Shown: positions 44,510-55,850 of the stretch, one piece after another
How the letters are laid out: each line of letters begins with the position of its first letter
How positions within the stretch are numbered: the first letter of the stretch is position 1
Origin: Puccinia triticina
Taxonomy: Eukaryota > Basidiomycota > Pucciniomycetes > Pucciniales > Pucciniaceae
DNA length: 64,000 nt
Direction: 5' to 3'
Assembly: GCF_026914185.1 (NCBI RefSeq)
Contig: NC_070575.1
Coordinates: 2,625,001-2,689,000 of the forward strand
Position numbers and translations under genes: made by a program
Notes under the pieces: generated by a model
Database searches by the model: none
Told to the model about the DNA's origin: nothing
Seen by the model: only the letters and a program-made list of their open reading frames with translations

Positions 44510-45518
44510 GGGCGGCGCATCAAGCTGCCTCCAAAAATAATGCCTTTGCCAACCAGCGCAATCCTACCAATAACCTTTTCGTCAACAAAAAAGCTACAAG
44601 TGTGCTTGTGGGGCAGACCACATACTTTTCTTTGGGCTGGCCTAGAATATTGATTCTTCCTTGTGGCTTAAGCATTGGGAAGAAGAGTGTGTTGACTTGG
44701 TTGCTATTACAGATGATGGGGTTGAACGCGTTGGACCACGCCTTGGCCGTTGCGCCCGCGTCTTTGGTGATGATGAAGTGGCCCGTGGCCGAGCTCGGAG
44801 CACCATCACATATACACCCCGGTCAGTAACAGCTTCGTGGGACTCGGAGACAAGGGTTGCTTGACTAGGGCACACGTAATTGAATGCCTAGCTGCCCAAG
44901 CCCCCCAACCCCCACTATGACCACCATCTTTCCCGGCCCAGCGCCCCCATTCTTGAAGGGATTGTCCGTAGTAATCTCCAGCAGGAAAAATCAATTGTCA
45001 CCAGACATCAGGTGACATCAAGCAACACTGGCTGTCACTTTTTTCCAGCTCTGGCACTACCACAACTAGGCTAAAATGGCCCCTTTGTTTCCTACAGGGG
45101 GCTGTACATGCGGCCAACTGTGCAACTGGTGGGTAGCTTGAGGGCTGGACCCCGGGTGATACCCAAGAGCCTCCAGCCCAGCCGTGGTAATACCTGAGCG
45201 GAATATCAGTGGATGATGCTCCCGTGGAAATACCCGCAGTTACCGGGTTGGGTACACGGGTATGCGTGAATATTTTACGCGGAGGGTACCCGCGGATATT
45301 CCCAGCGGATACAGGGTATATCCGCGGGTACCCGGTCTCTCCAGCCCATTTCATGTGCAATGATACTCGTTCCTCATATCAAGATGGGCTAGATAGAAAA
45401 CAACCTCTCATTCTTGTCTGACAAACTCGGAATCAGACTGGATCAAGCCACTATTCTGGCTAATTTCAAATACAAGGCTTGTTGCTTCGATCACAGTCCT
45501 TCTAAGTGTGGTACCAGC

Positions 45519-46147
45519 AACACCGCAAGAGCTACGCTTCGCTACAAAAAGTGGCGCTTTTGTGTAGCAAAGCGGGGTACCGCTTTTTCAAATGACAATT
45601 AGCGATAGCGCGAGCGGAAGGCCGCTACTTAAAGCGGTAGCGAAGCGCCAGTACCACTAATTTAAATATGATTAGCGCGTAGCGCAGCGAATTTTTTTCC
45701 GCTTTTGCTAAAGCTGAGCGTAGCGGCGAAATCGGCGCTTTTTGGCGCTATTAGCGCCTTGTAGCGCCCAAAGCGTAGCGAATGGGGCAGCTTTTCTTGA
45801 AAAAGCGTAGCGGGCCAGTCCGCATTTCTGTGGAAACTGCCTTAGATGAAAATTAATCATCAATCCTCCATCAATTATGATGCTGGGGATTGATATTGGA
45901 ATATTGCTACAGTAGCGCAGCAAAATCGCTAAAGTAGTGTTTTTTCCGCTACTGTAGCAATAAGCGTAGCGGAATTCCGCTATTCACCGCTGAAAATAGC
46001 TCGCTATTTTTGCGGATCTTTTCTGCTTGAAAAAAAAAGCGAAAAGCGTAGCGCCCAGTCCGCTACTAAAAGCGCAGCAAAGTGGGACCCAAATCGCTAC
46101 GCTTTTGCTACGCTTACCGCTTTGCGTAGCGTAGCTCTTGCGGTGTT
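45519..46147. mobile_element. Mutator-like MITE with TAGCG/GCTAC repeats, inside the hAT
   Basis: A 629-bp element has perfect terminal inverted repeats AACACCGCAAGAGCTACGC (19 bp) and a perfect 9-bp duplication GGTACCAGC (45510-45518 and 46148-46156), typical of Mutator. Its interior is saturated with short inverted motifs GTAGCG / CGCTAC and AAGCG / CGCTT. It has no ORF of note. It splits the hAT transposase frame. Confidence 0.85.
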
Positions 46148-46202
46148 GGTACCAGCAAACCACAACCATCACCAGTCCAATGTTCAATCCTAGCGGACGT
46201 CT

Positions 46203-46535
46203 TTGGATCTGTACAGACAGCAAACAACCTCAGTCAAAGCGGAAATCAGTCAATACCTCAAAGAGATAGCCAAACCAGGCAAGACCGAGGGACTAGAATA
46301 CTGGAAGCACAAGAAATCAACCTACCCTTTGCTCTCAGGAATGGCGAAGTGCTTCCTAGCCATTCCTGCCACCAGCGCATTGTTGGAGCAAGTATTTTCA
46401 AAATTAGACATGAAAAAAATCCAAAAAGCCCTGACTCCTGAGGCAGTTGTCTTAGCCCAAATACCCTTCAGTCCCCGTGAGATGGGCAGAGTACCCCGAC
46501 TTTTATACCTGAGAATGCCCGGCGGGTATTTTTAG
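46203..46535 (+). pseudogene. hAT transposase C-terminal dimerisation fragment
   Basis: The frame contains EYWKHKKSTYPLLSGMAKCF and LAIPATSALLEQVFSKL, the hallmark of the hAT family dimerisation region (W..n..yP.LaxlAxxxLaIPaTSaxxErvFS). The catalytic DDE portion is mostly absent. It is a remnant, interrupted upstream by the MITE. Confidence 0.85.
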
Positions 46536-46611
46536 AAAAAAACCCTGCCGGCCCCCGACCTGTTGGGTCGGATAGCCGGGTATACCCGTCGACCCCGTCC
46601 CTGGGGTCCAG

Positions 46612-46690
46612 CCCTAGGTAGCTCAGTGGACTTAGTGCTCTGTGTTGCCAAAGCAAATTCGGCTCGGCAAGGCTCCAAATAAGGCTCCTC
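46612..46690 (+). repeat. tRNA-like sequence at the hAT insertion site
   Basis: TAGCTCAGTGG is a perfect A box and begins within the hAT target duplication; continuing left across the transposon the host sequence is CAACTGGTGGGTAGCT. A degraded B-box-like AATTCGGCTC lies about 45 bp downstream. The hAT has thus split a tRNA-derived repeat. Confidence 0.4.
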
Positions 46691-47860
46691 TTAGAGGGAT
46701 CTTGCCTGCATACATCATTGTTGCCGCAGTCTCATACCAAAGCTCTTCAGGGATCTCAAATGCACACTTGCCTTGTGATCAAACAACACACCCAATTTAA
46801 GGAAAGCATTGAGATGGGTCTACAAAAGACTTGGCTGACCTTAAACAGGCACGTAATCCGCATATCCACCCTACACCCAGTCATACCAAGGGAAATTATG
46901 AGGGCAGATCCACCGGTCACATAGAGAGGTGATGAGGAGACTCAACTTGGGCTGTGGCACTGGATCTGTTGGTTCATTTGCCCTGATAGGTGCCAATTAT
47001 GCCCTTTGTGCAATACATTTGTCATTTGTATATTGGTGGTGCAATTATTGCACACTCCACTGTGTTGAGTTTTTGACTGGAGAACCCAAAAAAGGAGGTA
47101 GAGATGCGGTAAGGATATGCTGGACAGTGAGAGGAGGTTTTCTCACTGGATTGGCTCAATGGCGCAAAAAGAGGGAGAGAACCAATGATTTGATTCACAT
47201 GTAACTAGCACAGTATAAGTAGACTGTGTACATGTGGTCAAACTGTGGTTGAGAGAAAAGGAGGTTATGAATCAAAAACAGCACCATAATGAATAAAATC
47301 ACATGCAAGAAGACAAGTTACACTCGGAGATTTGATAAGCCAATAATGTCAGGGTTCATGACTACAAGATGTTGGTCAGACATACATAACTGAGATGCAA
47401 ACAGGCTATAATGTTGAGTATCATCAAGAGGGAGAAAATAAAATATGTAATGGATTTTTGGAGTGAGTAGGAAACAGAAGACAGAGTTTCAACACACTGT
47501 GTCAAAAAAGAAGGAGTCAGGAAGGGGGATGAAGAGAGGAAGAGAGGGGGAGGACGGACCAGGAGCCGGCCTGTGGCCCAAAGCCAACCTGGGTGCCCTC
47601 TTTGTGGCCGCTGTCTTTGCCAGCGCGGATGGCGGTGTTGACTATCTTGTGGCTGCAGATGGCAGGGTACTGTTTTGGGCTGGGCCTGGCGTTTCTGCAC
47701 CCATTGAACTCTGCGGAGAGCACGGATGCTTGGTGTGTCTCTGGGAGATGGATGTACTGCAGGGTGTGGCTGATGCATGAGCCGCAGATGCTGCAGTGGC
47801 TGATCCAGATCCCAGCTTTGTAAAGGAGGTTTCCCTCTTGGAAATCAGCCCCTCTCCTGG

Positions 47861-49190
47861 CTTTTCGGAGTGCAAACCTCACTTGCTTGACCCATGGCAA
47901 ACAGTATGCCTGCTTTCCAGAAAGCTTTCAAGTGCCTCTTGTTGGGGCAGTATTAGTCACAGTTGAGGTGTATGATGCTTCAAGAAAATGTGTGAAGCCC
48001 CCGCCGTTGTTGGGGTCTCACACAAAGGGTCACGGCTGATGAGTACACCACAGAGCGCGCCCAACCACGGTCTAACGTAGGAGCCAACGCGGGGCCAATC
48101 TCCCCGCCCCTGACTTGATATTTTGGTGTGCTCCATAGCGGCAAGGCTTGGCACCCGCAGTCGGCGCAATCTCCCACGTGTGTGACCTGCGGTTGGACAG
48201 TCAACTGAAGGTGCCTGCTGCATCAAACAGGGGACCTCTCGTGCGTGCCCCGGGGGGGGGGGGGGCTTCAACCTGCAAAATCACTCATCCCTCATCCCAG
48301 AGGTAGATCCAAGCACATACAAGGTCATGCAGAAACCACTCATCAACATTTCCTGCCACAGACCAACAGAAAAAGAAATTACTCCAAGTATCCTCAGTGT
48401 TTTGGACCTTCCAAATTTGTCAAGTCTTTTTTTTTTGTAATTTCTCACATATGTAACCTTTTTACTTACATGGAAAGAGTCACAGAAACCATTTTTTTTT
48501 CTTTCTGGATTGGCTGACATGGCCCAACCAGAGAATGAAATTGTCAGCCTTAGAGCCAGCACAACTGACCTAAAGTCTGCCTTTTATACTCTTTTACACC
48601 TAAATCCCCTTATATCCTTTTTATCTTAAGAGATAACTTTGTTTTGACTTCAGATTCTGTTTTCTCATGCAATTTTAACCCTAGTTACAACTCACCACTT
48701 CTTTGTAACTCTACTCCTTCCCTGAGTTCTTGAGTTATGGTGCACATGTGCAGCTGTGACATGGCAGCGCTGCCAGGCGCCCCAACCACTTGTACATATG
48801 TAATTATGTAATCAAACTCTGAAAATTTTCGAAGTCAGGATCCCCCATGCCTGAAGAGGATCCACAGACTTCAGCACACCATAGAAACCCAGGATCACTA
48901 ACCAGAGGCCACTTCACTTCCAGTATCACCACAGGATATTGACAGTAAGTACCCTCTTTCACTGATCTTGTTTATCTCAGAGGAAACTCTATTGCTCTTG
49001 ACTGCTCCCTCCCTGTTTCTCTTCCTCTCTCTTAAAACATCAAAAGATCTATAGGTTATCTCTTGTTAAGACCTTAAAAACCAGAGCAGAGTAGTAAACC
49101 TACTTCTGATTCCCACCACTGTTTCCTTGGTGTGAGTGGAGACTGTTGAAACATTTCAGAACAGTTGGAAGCCTACTTTTCCAGGTAAAT
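47861..49190. other. Intergenic region
   Basis: GC-rich DNA to 48260 with paired segments (for example CACCCGCAGTCGG) but no identifiable RNA, a run of 14 G at about 48252-48265, then AT-rich DNA. Frames on both strands lack recognisable domains. Confidence 0.35.
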
Positions 49191-49440
49191 TCACTGCAAA
49201 AAAAACTTGGTCAACTGCTTGCAGTTGACATGCAGGATACTCAAGCCAAGCTACCATTGTAACTCCACCTGAATGCACAAGTTCCTTTGTTGGCACAGTC
49301 ACTGTGCAAGGTGCACAGTGACTGTGCATTGAAGCTTGGGTTGAGTCAAACCTTGGGTAAGGCTGGTGTAACACCACAAGCTTCCTCAGAGTTACCGCAT
49401 GTCAACTGCTCACAGTTGACACAGTTTTTTTTGCAATGAG
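49191..49440. mobile_element. MITE-beta with nested hairpins
   Basis: A 250-bp element bounded by TCACTGCAAAAAAAACT and its near reverse complement AGTTTTTTTTGCAATGA. Each arm continues with a local palindrome (GTCAACTG..CAGTTGAC), and a third hairpin GCACAGTCACTGTGCA / TGCACAGTGACTGTGCA lies in the centre. No coding capacity and no certain target duplication. Confidence 0.7.
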
Positions 49441-51385
49441 AGCTTAGCCCATATTAAATCATAACATTAAAAGATCTATTTCTCTCTATCTCTTTTCTCT
49501 ACTGCTTGTATTTCTTTGTCCCAAGAAATTCAATCAGTGTCCTCAAAATTCCTTAATGTGTCCTGCTGTCACATAAGAGACACAGGCTCACAGAGTTAAA
49601 CTGGGATGAATTCATCCCAGCCAAATATGCTGGCAGTTCTGGGTTTCAACCGCAGGTTCATGCCAACATAGCAATTTGGTTGAGTTGGCTGGGTCAGGCC
49701 AATGGGGGGCCTGACCAATACCCCACCAGCCATGCGCCCCTGGGGTTGAACTTAGGGCAGACAGGTTGGTGCCAAAATGTCTTTGAAAACAGAGTTTGGC
49801 CAACATGAATTCAAACTTGGATTTGAGCAGTGGTGTATATGTTCTCAAGTCCTCTCTTTCCTAGTCTGGCAGAAATTCATTCTCTCACAACTAGTCCCCT
49901 GAGCAATTAAGCCCCACTAGTGGTCTTCAAACTTGAAATCATAAATGCATAAACATGAAATCATAAGTGACTTTGGCTGGTATTATGGAAGCATTTCCCT
50001 GCCAAATTCACTTATTATTTTATGTTTATTTTATGTTTACCTATTTGTGATTTCAATTTTGAAGACCACTACTGATTGGAATTAGAAAGGATTTTAGGCT
50101 CTCAGCCTTGCCCCAGCGCCCCCTTCCACATCACCCTCAGTGAGGGTTCACCAGACCCTTACAATATGGGTAGTGTTTGGTACAGTCCTGTTGCAGTCAG
50201 CTAACAGCACTGAAAAATCCTGGCTCCCTTCTTGGTATTATCTTGGGGAGAAGATATTTGATCTGGTACAAGAGGGCCAAGTTGTGGGACAGAAGGTGAA
50301 ACAAATCTTGTGAATCTGGAGAGAAGAAATGAGTGACAGGGAAAAGAAAGAGAATAGACTGTTGAAATTTCAACAGAATGTTCTTGAATCTTCCAGCCAT
50401 ACTCTAATATATTGTGTTTTCCAAGAAGCTTGGACAATTTCTTATTTTTTCTGTTTCATTGTACGGATTTATTTTCAGTTTCCAGATAGACTTTGTCCTC
50501 AAATATCCCACAAGCCTCATTTCATTGTAGCTTGTGTAGCAGTCCGGTGCTTGGTCAGACCCTCCTTTTGGGAAGAGGGCAGCAGCCTATTGGCACGATC
50601 TGCGGCAGGGAGGGTAAAAAAGCCTCTCCAGTTCCAAGTATGAGCTTTGTTTTTGCAGAAGTCTACTCCCTGACCATCATCTAGGGGATGATGGCTCAGG
50701 GATCAGATATGGGTCTCATCTGACACCTGTCAAGACTCTAAGTGTTGAGTAAACATGAAAGATATAGGATCTGCAGGGATCTACCAAAATCATTTTTTTT
50801 TTGAAAGTGTCCAAGCTTCTTGGAAATAACCAAAAGCAAAGTCTATGTGCCAGTAAGCCAAAGGATAGTGGAGGACTCCCCGTCAACTTGGAATAACTGA
50901 AACAGTAGGCAATCAGACAAGTTTTATCTGAGCATTTCACATCCGATTTCACGATTGATGATTGATGGGCAACAACCAGTTATGTATGTTGGTTGGAGTA
51001 TGTATGTGAACACCAAAAATTTAACAACAGAAATAAGATACTAGATTTACTTTTTCCCGATGAGATGAGCATAAAATGAAAGAAGCAAAGGAATGTGATT
51101 TAAATGGTTTTTGTGAAAGAAACAAATCCGGTTCAAGGATGCTGGGTAAGTTTCCCAGATCAATTATCCAAAAGTTGTGCAAAAACGAACCCTCTCCAAA
51201 ACGAGGGAAATGATAGATAAAATTAAGCAAGATTCCAGATTTATTTAAGTTTAAAGAAGACGATTAGATGCGATCTTTGTTCCAAGAAAAAGAGGTAGAG
51301 ACGGGCGGCCAGATCGAGGCGGTGTATTGGCGCAAAAACCGGCCATGAAAATACTGCCACCCGCCAACAAAAAACAAAAAATCAA
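49441..51385. other. Repeat-derived intergenic DNA
   Basis: 49598-49640 holds one end of MITE-alpha (CCCAGCCAAATATGCTGGCAG). On the minus strand at about 50900-50500 a broken frame (SFGLLAHRLCFWLFPRSLD, then ..STGLLHKLQ..) resembles the frame at 58245-57964, so a dispersed but decayed coding repeat is present. 51000-51385 is the 3' flank of the MFS gene. Confidence 0.35.
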
Positions 51386-53925
51386 TCAGTAACTTTTGTT
51401 TGTTGAGGATGGGAGAGAAAAAAGAAGGGACTCAACAAATGGGATGACCGGAGATGTAGAGACAAGAGAGATGAGCAGGAAAACAACAAATAGGGTCCGG
51501 GGGCCGACTCGATCGATCCAGTTATGGACATCACAAGTCATCGCAAACGTCACGATTCCTCGGAACATTATCGTCGTTGAAATCACTTCACTGGCGATCG
51601 GATTCAAGATATCGATCGAATACATCAATCCAATGCTGTGTTATCATTACGATCATCATTATCATCCCATATTTCATCAAGAACCCCCAAAGGAAAAAAA
51701 AAAAACTATCAATCAGATTTCTTGTGCTTGTGCAGTTTTTTTTCTTTTCCTTTTTTTTCAGAAGAGAGGAGATTATGAAAAGATTGTCGTTCATTTACCT
51801 GGTTGCAGTAGTCAGGGAATAGTTGAGGAAAAAAAGCGCAGCCGGTGCGGAGACCCAAGAAAGCCGATAATGAAGTCCAAGCCCATAGAGAAGCAGACCA
51901 AGCTAAAGAAGAGAGCGAAAAGAGATCCCACATTATGAGTATCCAAGCCGATCAAAGAAAGGGTGATGGAAGAAGAATATCTGACAGGAGTGGAAACCAG
52001 ACAGGGTAGGAGGGCGGGCAGACGAAATTCGGGCTCAAAGACGCCGTTGTTCCTGCGCGTCAAGACGGTTGAGATCCAGTCGACTATCGGGCCTCCCTGG
52101 ACAAAGCCAGCCATGGCTCCGAGAAGCCCCGCAAACGACATGAATCCGGACCCGATGGTCGTGTAGGCATACGGCTCAAGCCTGACAAGATAGCCAGCAT
52201 TCTGTCAGAGTTGGACTTGTGCTGAGGAAATGGAAAGCGGTTTTGGCGTACGCGTATGATTTCGGCAGGTTGGTGACGATGGCAACTAGGAATGCCAGTT
52301 GGAATCCCCAGAGGATGATCGACCAGCAGATCGCAGGAAAGCAGACCAAGCTGAAGAGTCTCCCGAGCATGGTCGTGAGGGTCTCCTGCGTATAGATGAC
52401 GCCGCTCCATAGTCTCATACATCTTCCCGGGGGCAACTTCTTGTGGAAGTTAGAGATCGGCCGCCTGAAGGCTGTCTCTGGAATCGTAATGGCTGTCAGA
52501 AGCCACACCGCGCCGAGTAAGGCCGCCGAGAGACAGTAGCTGTCCGGCCAATCTCGCGTCTGGATCATCGTGCCAAAGACAATTGAGCCTAACGAAATCC
52601 CAAAGTAAAAGAATGCCGAATACAGCGCCATGGCTAGTCCTGGATAAACCAAGTTAAGAGAGGCGGTACAAAGCAGAGGAGTCAGCTACATTTATTTCTC
52701 ACCCACCTTACTCTTACACAAATTGAAATTGTAGCTTGACCTCTCTGATGGACAAAGAACAGATCGGTAACGATGAGCGGGGCGACCAGCTCGACCCCGC
52801 CGGCGCCGAATCCCAAGAAGAAACGTGCGGCCATCTGGGAAGTGAAGCGTCGAGTAGCCACTGCGCATGCCAGGGCGGCCAGCGTCGAGATCCCTAGACT
52901 CAGAAGGCCTACTGGTCGTCGGCCTAGCTTATTCACCATCGGCATCCATACGATCATCGAGAATGAACGGAATAGAAACGTGGTACTGAATAAATATCTG
53001 GAAGAGAATGGCACATTTTATGATCAGTCCTTGCCGCGCGCTATCCATTTCCTTGTAGAAAACTCACAAGGTTTTATTAAGGTCAACTGTTTGGTATCGT
53101 AACCCAGAGTGAGACGCGAGCATCAGGATGAATATGGTTTAGCTTTTTGGAGGGAGAGTCCACAGAAAGATTGCAAGAAGACTTTAGTTACTGACAAGGA
53201 ATGCCGGTCAAATAGTCGGCTATCTCGGGCAAGCCGATCGACGGCCCGATAGCGACGAAGTTGACCAGCAATCTAGATCGCATTTAACACGGATGATCAG
53301 GAAAGTATCTCAGGAAGAAAACGGGATCGAGATACCTACCCAGCCAAAGAGGACACTGTGAATAGATGGATGTGTCAAGGTTAGTTTTGGATGAGCCGCT
53401 GTGCGGGGGAAAATGCAGAGGAATGGGAGGCTTACCCGTCAAGACATACCACTTGAACGGCGCTGACCAATTGACTATCAAGAACACAATATCTCAGCTG
53501 TTGTTTCCTGGTAGAAAAGTCGTGCTCTATCAACACTTACGCGGATCCGAGGGATGTGTGGTCGGCTTAGGTATGTTCTTTACTCTGTCCAGGATTATCT
53601 TTTTGAGTCAATAAACAATTGTGATTTTTGAGACATTTTGGGCTGCTCACAGGTCTTGAGTTGATGGACTGTAGAGAAGTGCATTAAGAAAAAAGCAGAT
53701 GATCTGTTAGGTTATGTTTACGCTAGTCACAATTTCTTTCCGGAATGAATGGCTGTGTGAAGGAAGGACTGACGATGAGTTGTGTAAAAGGAGTGTACCG
53801 AGTGGTTTGACGGGCAGGAGATGCTGAGTGCTATGAGCAGTCTGTTCTGCGGTAGGCGGGTCGGACGACTTCCGGGTAAGGTCCTCGGTCTGCTCTTCGA
53901 GTTTGGGCAGCTGGCCATCCTCCAT
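51386..53925 (-). CDS. Major facilitator superfamily transporter (DHA1-like)
   Basis: A plasma-membrane type transporter with many exons. Exon 1 starts at the ATG at 53925 (MEDGQLPKLEEQTEDL), a hydrophilic N-tail. It is followed by small exons carrying HPSDP and NWSAPFKWYVLT, which join to the DPLNWS motif typical of fungal MFS proteins, then a 16-nt exon near 53345-53360 and LLVNFVAIGPSIGLPEIADY. Next come NKLGRRPVGLLSLGI (the conserved MFS loop 2-3 motif, G-x3-GRR/K) and ARFFLGFGAGGVEL. The second half includes FYFGISLGSIVFG, LTAITIPETAFRRP, a central loop, ICWSIILWGFQLAF, GAMAGFVQGGPIVDWI and ASEVISTTIMFRGIV before the stop at 51386. Substrate is unknown. Exon edges between 53020 and 53280 are not fully resolved. 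Confidence 0.8.
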
Positions 53926-54660
53926 CGGATTGGAAATAAGTGCTGTAGCGTGCTGGTCAGTCTCGAATCAATCGATCGGCGGCCCAGTCGTTGATAGTCT
54001 CTGGAGTCGAGCGTGCTGTTGCCAGTCAGGCGTATCAGGGTGAGTTGGTTTGCGTCCAGTCGTGTCTTGAGTGTTCGTCCTTGACCTTCGAGTCTTGAGA
54101 GGTCTTGAGTCGTCTCGGGAGTCCCAGCGGGGTGGACTCAAACTATGCATGTACATATGTGCTAGTACAGTGTAGGCTGTATGCGTCCCGATCGAATTCG
54201 CACTGACGTCATAATGTATTTAATTTGCGTGTTCTCTCTCGAGAAGATTCCTGAATATTCCCTGTGTGGAATGTCACACAATGTGTAGCATACATGTTTC
54301 ATACTCAGACCTGTTCATGGAATGTCTGTCAGCAGTCACTTCCCAATCCCTGCTGAGACAGCGGAAGACCCAACTTGGGCTGGCGCGAAGCGCGAGGGCC
54401 AAGGGAGGGTGATCTCTCCAAAGAAGAAGTTGAGTACAACATGGATTGTGTGTTGTCTTTTGAAATAAGCTTGGTCTCAAAAACACAAAAACAAGGATTT
54501 TTAAATTAATTCATTATGGCATCAAAAACCCATGATGTCATCATCGGTTATTTGATGATGACAGTACTGTCATATCACTCCAAAGTTCAAACCCCGCCAG
54601 ACCAAGCTTAATCCATCGGCCATCCACGCCAAGCTTGATTCACAACTTCCACCCCATCCA
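53926..54660. other. Intergenic region
   Basis: Upstream region of the MFS gene and a stretch up to the broken gene at 54661. No supported feature. Confidence 0.35.
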
Positions 54661-55850
54661 ACATGTCACAATTCGGTATCAACCTCTTTGCAAGGGCTAA
54701 TCCACCCCCGCAAATGGGATATCTTTCTGATGCGGAGCGCGCTTGCGCACGTGTTGCTGGTCTAGATGGCACAGAAGCAGCTAATTCCACCGTGAGTTCT
54801 TTCCTTTCAAGGTTGGTTGGGTTCATGTTGATGATGAACTAAACCTTGTTCCTTCTGCCAGCCACCACAAAAGGCACATTGCAGCACATCTTTCAAGCTC
54901 TATTGCCTGAAACTGGGCAAAGTAGGATGGAAAACCGTCAAGACCAAGAAAGTTTTTGCTTTAGCTTTAAATATAGGCTTACTGAGCCTTGTCAAATTTT
55001 GCAGCCTTGTTGCTCCAAAGGCCGGCAAGGTTGTGGACGGTGCCGATGAACCCATCAATAATGCGGTCCCCAAAGGAACTCTTTCCTGGCAGGTATCAAT
55101 GGCTTATAAGTCTACACCAGAGTTCTGTAAAAAGCTCAACTACACAATCAACAATGAAAACTCCTATTCTCACTGGATCAAAACAATGAAAGATAATCTT
55201 CTGGATCACACCCATGCGGCCTCCACATCAAGATGGATAATCCAGTAGCTGTTGAAAAAGAAGCTCAGATTGCTGTTGACATCAGAACCCACATGTTGAC
55301 TGAGAGGGCCGCTCAGATTGCCGCCGGCTCCGCCTCTGCATCAGCAACTTCCGTTCCTGGCTCAAATCCAAAAGCCAGCAACTTCAATGCACTTGATGTG
55401 GTCATGAACCATATCTATGCAAAGCACCTGCCCAACATCAAATACATGTCAAAATGGCCGGTGCACATTGATTCAACAGACCCCTGCCAATACATCCCCT
55501 TGATGGCTCATAACACCCAACTCTGGGCAGGTGAAATAGTAAGTTAACTTGGTTTTAATTTTTATTACACTGATGAAACTGACTGACTCTGAATTGCCTG
55601 ATTGTAGTCAAAAGAAGTCAATGGGGTTAAATATAATGCACCCCCAGCCTTGCTTTGATTTGAGAAGGTTTCAGCCTACAAGAAGAGACAATTGTTGCAT
55701 GTTGTTGTGGAGGAAACGCACCCTGAACCTTATCACAACTCCCCCGCCGCCAAGGAATTGGAAAACTCCTAGGTAGTAGAACCAAATGAAGATCTCATGG
55801 CGGAGTGCCTTGACTTGAAAGAGCGCAAGCTGCGCTGCGCTAAAGCGCTT
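54661..55850 (+). pseudogene. Broken multi-exon gene of unrecognised family
   Basis: An ATG at 54661 opens MSQFGINLFARANPPPQMGY, spliced at about 54790 to a long frame through VKTKKVFALALNIGLLSLVK, KAGKVVDGADEPINNAVPKG and YTINNENSYSHWIKTMKDNL. This frame ends at 55247; a second frame (55215-55540: KMDNPVAVEKEAQIAVDIRT ...) continues the protein after a frameshift. It is spliced at about 55541/55608 to SKEVNGVKYNAPPALL, followed by stops. The strong protein-like character with a frameshift and at least two stops indicates a decayed gene, perhaps a dispersed transposon-related family, but I do not recognise it. Confidence 0.5.

Larger units (their letters stand above)
45140..46616 (+). mobile_element. 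hAT transposon remnant
   Basis: Ends GAGGGCTGGACCCC (left) and GGGGTCCAGCCCTA (right) form a 13-bp terminal inverted repeat. An 8-bp duplication flanks it with one mismatch, GGTAGCTT (45132-45139) and GGTAGCTC (46617-46624), as expected for hAT. Subterminal GGGTACCC/CCCGGGTA motifs are repeated near both ends. The interior holds transposase fragments (45414-45510 and 46203-46480) separated by a Mutator-like MITE. It lies inside an intron of the ADH pseudogene. Confidence 0.83.
44510..47860 (-). pseudogene. Decayed copy of the alcohol dehydrogenase, interrupted by transposons
   Basis: Minus-strand segments match the gene at 6987-8679 in the same exon order. 47850-47780 (SHCSICGSC retained); 47710-47570, where AICGHEIVG has become AICSHKIVN, losing catalytic Glu; 47050-46930 (zinc-cluster exon, cysteines lost, KGIIGTYQGK retained); 44965-44875 (Rossmann exon, GLGQLGIQ); 44830-44640 (NADP-domain exon); 44590-44520 (GGSLM). 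Introns are present, so the copy arose from DNA, not from mRNA. Stops, frameshifts and a donor GT-to-TT change show it is dead. It is much more AT-rich than the live gene. The gap at 45000-46900 holds a hAT transposon. Confidence 0.88.

Noticed and set aside
44602..44829. 75-codon plus-strand frame
   Set aside because: It is the antisense of the ADH pseudogene exon; the corresponding antisense frame also appears opposite the live gene at 7974-8342.
47950..48265. Possible structured non-coding RNA (5S rRNA, SRP or snRNA)
   Set aside because: Compared by eye with the conserved blocks of 5S, U1, U2 and SRP RNA; no match. GC-rich pairing alone is not enough.
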